Positions 29,638 to 32,738 of a stretch of 32,738 bases of DNA are shown one piece after another. The DNA is taken from the NCBI GenBank assembly GCA_023432565.1, contig JAEYUL010000217.1, positions 1 through 32,738 of the forward strand, given 5' to 3'. The position numbers and the translations under genes are program-made. Source of the DNA: Actinomycetes bacterium. GTDB lineage: Bacteria > Actinomycetota > Actinomycetes > Actinomycetales > Cellulomonadaceae. The notes below the pieces were generated by a model, which did no database searches, was not told the origin of the DNA, and saw only the letters and a program-made list of their open reading frames with translations. Each line of letters starts with the position of its first letter. The first letter of the stretch is position 1.

Positions 29638-31022
29638 CGCCCCGCGACCGGCGCGCGGCCGACGCGCGTGCCGCCGAGCGCGCCGCCGCCGCCCGCGCCG
29701 AGGCCGACGAGGTCTACCGCGAGATCCTGGCCCGCACGCCCGAGCACGAGATCAACCCGTCCAACCGGCGGGTGCGCGAGGTGTGCGAGCTGCTCGGCGA
29801 CCCGCAGCGGGCCTACCGCGTCGTGCACCTGACGGGGACGAACGGCAAGACGTCGACGAGCCGCATGGTCGAGCGTCTGCTGCGCGAGCACGGGCTGCGC
29901 ACGGGTCGGTTCACCAGCCCGCACCTGACGCGCGTCAACGAGCGGATCGCCGTGGACGGCGAGCCCATCGACGACGAGACGTTCGTCGCGACGTACCGGG
30001 ACGTGCTGCCCTACGTCGAGCTGGTCGACGCCCGGTCCGTCGAGCGCGGTGAGCCTCGCCTGTCGTTCTTCGAGGTCTTCGTCGTCATGGCCTTCGCCGC
30101 GTTCGCGGACGCGCCCGTCGACGTCGCCGTGATCGAGGTCGGCATGGGTGGTTCGTGGGACGCGACCAACGTCGCCGACGGCGAGATCGCCGTCATCACG
30201 CCCGTCGGCACCGACCACCAGCAGTGGCTCGGGGAGTCCGTCCTGGACATCGCCGCGGTGAAGGCCGGGATCGTCAAGCCGGGCGCCACGCTCGTGCTCG
30301 CGGAGCAGAGCGAGGACGTGGAGGCGGTGATCCTCCAGGTCGCCGCCGAGCAGGGGGCTCGCGTCGTGCGCGAGGGCGTGGACGTCTCGGTGGTGGACCG
30401 CCAGGTCGCCGTCGGGGGACAGATGCTGACGCTGCGCGGGCTCGGAGGCGTGTACACCGACGTCTTCCTGCCGCTGCACGGCGCGTTCCAGGCGCACAAC
30501 GCGCTGCTCGCGCTCGTCGCGGTCGAGGCCCTGCTCACGGGCGGCGCGGCGCTGGACGGCGACGTCGTCGGCGCGGCCTTCGCCGACGTGAGCTCGCCCG
30601 GCCGGCTCGAGCCCGTGCGCTCGAGCCCGACCGTGCTGGTCGACGCCGCGCACAACCCCGCGGGTGCGACGGCGTTGGTCGAGTCGCTCGACGAGGCGTT
30701 CGCGTTCGAGCGTCTGGTCGGTGTCGTCGGCGTGATGGCGGACAAGGACCCCGAGGGGATCCTGTCCGTGCTCGAGCCGGAGCTCGCCGAGATCGTGGTC
30801 ACCCAGGCGAGCACGGCCCGCGCGCTGCCCGCCGAGGAGCTCGGCGAGATCGCCGTCGAGGTGTTCGGGCAGGATCGCGTGCACGTCGTCGAGCGTCTCG
30901 ACGAGGCGCTCACGGTGGCGGTCGAGCGCGCCGAGTCGCAGGTCGAACGCGGTTCCGGCGTGCTCGTCACCGGCTCGGTCCTGCTGGTCGCGCAGGCGCG
31001 CATCCTGCTCGGGCGCCCCTGA
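29634..31022 (+). CDS. folC: Folylpolyglutamate synthase / dihydrofolate synthase
   Basis: 462 residues from the GTG at 29634. An ATP-dependent ligase of the Mur family that adds glutamate to dihydropteroate and to folates. P-loop TGTNGKTSTS (67-76), then RTGRFTSPHLTRVNERIAVD with the family's SPHL motif, VAVIEVGMGGSWDATNV, the ITPVGTDHQQWLG His/Asp loop, carbamylated-Lys region VKAGIVKPG, and VDAAHNPAGA (the D-x-AHNP ADP site). Length and order match bifunctional FolC. The start is not certain, because the first 25 residues are Ala/Arg-rich; GTG 29634 is favoured by the GTGA overlap with the leader ORF. A hairpin at 31036-31067 probably ends the transcript. Confidence 0.93.
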   Translation: MTPRDRRAADARAAERAAAARAEADEVYREILARTPEHEINPSNRRVREVCELLGDPQRAYRVVHLTGTNGKTSTSRMVERLLREHGLRTGRFTSPHLTRVNERIAVDGEPIDDETFVATYRDVLPYVELVDARSVERGEPRLSFFEVFVVMAFAAFADAPVDVAVIEVGMGGSWDATNVADGEIAVITPVGTDHQQWLGESVLDIAAVKAGIVKPGATLVLAEQSEDVEAVILQVAAEQGARVVREGVDVSVVDRQVAVGGQMLTLRGLGGVYTDVFLPLHGAFQAHNALLALVAVEALLTGGAALDGDVVGAAFADVSSPGRLEPVRSSPTVLVDAAHNPAGATALVESLDEAFAFERLVGVVGVMADKDPEGILSVLEPELAEIVVTQASTARALPAEELGEIAVEVFGQDRVHVVERLDEALTVAVERAESQVERGSGVLVTGSVLLVAQARILLGRP

Positions 31023-31035
31023 GGGGACGGGTTCC

Positions 31036-31067
31036 GGGGGTCGCGTGCACAAACGTGCAGGGCCCCC
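31036..31067 (+). terminator. Hairpin after folC
   Basis: GGGGG (31036-31040) with CCCCC (31063-31067) encloses a second stem TGCAC (31046-31050) / GTGCA (31055-31059) around loop AAAC. An internal loop of 5 and 3 bases separates the stems. It is 14 bases past the folC stop. No T run. Confidence 0.5.
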
Positions 31068-31174
31068 GCACGCCCGCCACTTGCCGCGTGCCGGTCCCGC
31101 GGCGAAGGTGAGGACGACGGCGGGGGCGTGGCTGCACCGGGCCCGACGGGGTGTCCGGAGAGGGGACGGCGGAT

Positions 31175-32170
<996 letters not shown>

Positions 32171-32243
32171 CGGTCCGGGCTCGTGGCACCGGCCAGGTGC
32201 GCGAGGATGGTGCCCGGGCCGGGTGTCGAGGAAAGAGGGTGCG

Positions 32244-32738
32244 ATGACGCTGGACGTGGCGTGGGCCATGGACTGGGTGCGCGCGAGCGCCGCCACGGTG
32301 GTCGAGCACCGGGACGAGCTGGTCGAGCTCGACCGGCAGATCGGTGACGGTGACCACGGCGAGAACCTCAAGAGGGGGTTCACGGCCGTCGTGGCCAAGC
32401 TCGACTCGCTCGACGCGCCACCCGCGACGATCGGCGAGGTGCTCAAGCTCGTCGCGACCACGCTCATGTCCACGGTCGGCGGGGCGGCGGGTCCGCTCTA
32501 CGGCACCGCGTACCTGCGTGCCGCGAAGGCGTGCGGTGGTCCCGTGCTCGACTCCGCGGGCGTCGTGGCGCTGATCGAGGCCGCGCTCGAGGGGATCGTC
32601 GCGCGCGGCAAGGCGACCACGGGCGAGAAGACGATGGTCGACGCCTGGAGCCCGGCCGCGGCGGCCGCGCAGTCCGCAGCAGCCCAGGGTGCTCCCGGCG
32701 CCGAGGTCCTCGCCGCTGCCGCCGACGCCGCGTACCAG
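32244..32738 (+). CDS. dhaL: Dihydroxyacetone kinase ADP-binding subunit DhaL, N-terminal part (runs off window)
   Basis: The ATG at 32244 with a purine-rich ribosome-binding site (AGAGGG). 165 codons are present and the end is outside the window. It carries the ADP-Mg site: Asp residues in LDRQIGDGDHGENLKRGF (about 30-47), then STVGGAAGPLYGTAYLRAA (about 75-93) and GEKTMVDAWSPA near residue 130. DhaL keeps a bound ADP that is phosphorylated by DhaM and passes phosphate to dihydroxyacetone on DhaK. A dhaM gene would be expected just beyond the edge. Confidence 0.95.
   Translation, partial: MTLDVAWAMDWVRASAATVVEHRDELVELDRQIGDGDHGENLKRGFTAVVAKLDSLDAPPATIGEVLKLVATTLMSTVGGAAGPLYGTAYLRAAKACGGPVLDSAGVVALIEAALEGIVARGKATTGEKTMVDAWSPAAAAAQSAAAQGAPGAEVLAAAADAAYQ

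Overview
The window looks like chromosomal DNA from a high-GC actinomycete, most like the Cellulomonas/Jonesia group. Rows counted by hand reach 78% G+C, GTG starts are very common, several genes have a leaderless promoter geometry, ileS has an actinobacterial-type T-box, and there is a coenzyme F420-0 uptake cassette known only from a small actinobacterial clade. I see no rRNA, tRNA, CRISPR array, transposase or integrase.

Layout. 1-907: the 5' end of valS and an unrecognised protein, both on the minus strand. 1067-4213: a tightly overlapping four-gene operon, namely a small type-VII-secretion-like partner, a 511-residue W-x-G protein with a C-terminal papain-like Cys/His/Glu site, and two lipoproteins. 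4231-5889: a divergent pair, a CGNR zinc-finger regulator and an EamA-type exporter, sharing an inverted repeat. 6017-13946: an F420 locus with an F420-dependent LLM oxidoreductase, CofE, and a proposed F420-0 ABC importer (ATPase, permease, binding protein). This locus is interrupted by a lipoprotein, an HhH-GPD repair-type gene and a short low-GC island (about 8930-10800). The island carries a 56-residue ORF, a membrane-anchored protein, an XRE repressor and a 147-residue protein. Its far side holds a second, truncated 5' end of the same HhH-GPD gene, as expected if the island inserted into that gene and supplied it with a new 5' end.

14409-21859: an SDR oxidoreductase, a heterodimeric ABC exporter with one degenerate ATP site, and a convergent NarL-type response regulator and histidine kinase. 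21960-24682: a small membrane protein, a HAD phosphatase and an APH-fold protein. 24683-28333: a T-box leader and isoleucyl-tRNA synthetase. 28392-29486: a secreted beta-helix-like protein. 29596-31022: folC, preceded by a translationally coupled 13-codon ORF. 31175-32738: dhaK and the start of dhaL (dihydroxyacetone kinase, PTS-type).

How the genes work together. The proposed importer would bring in F420-0, CofE would add the glutamate tail, and the LLM enzyme would use the finished cofactor: a salvage route rather than synthesis from scratch. The two parts most likely to hold undescribed biology are the HhH-GPD-targeted island and the secreted-peptidase operon at 1067-4213.
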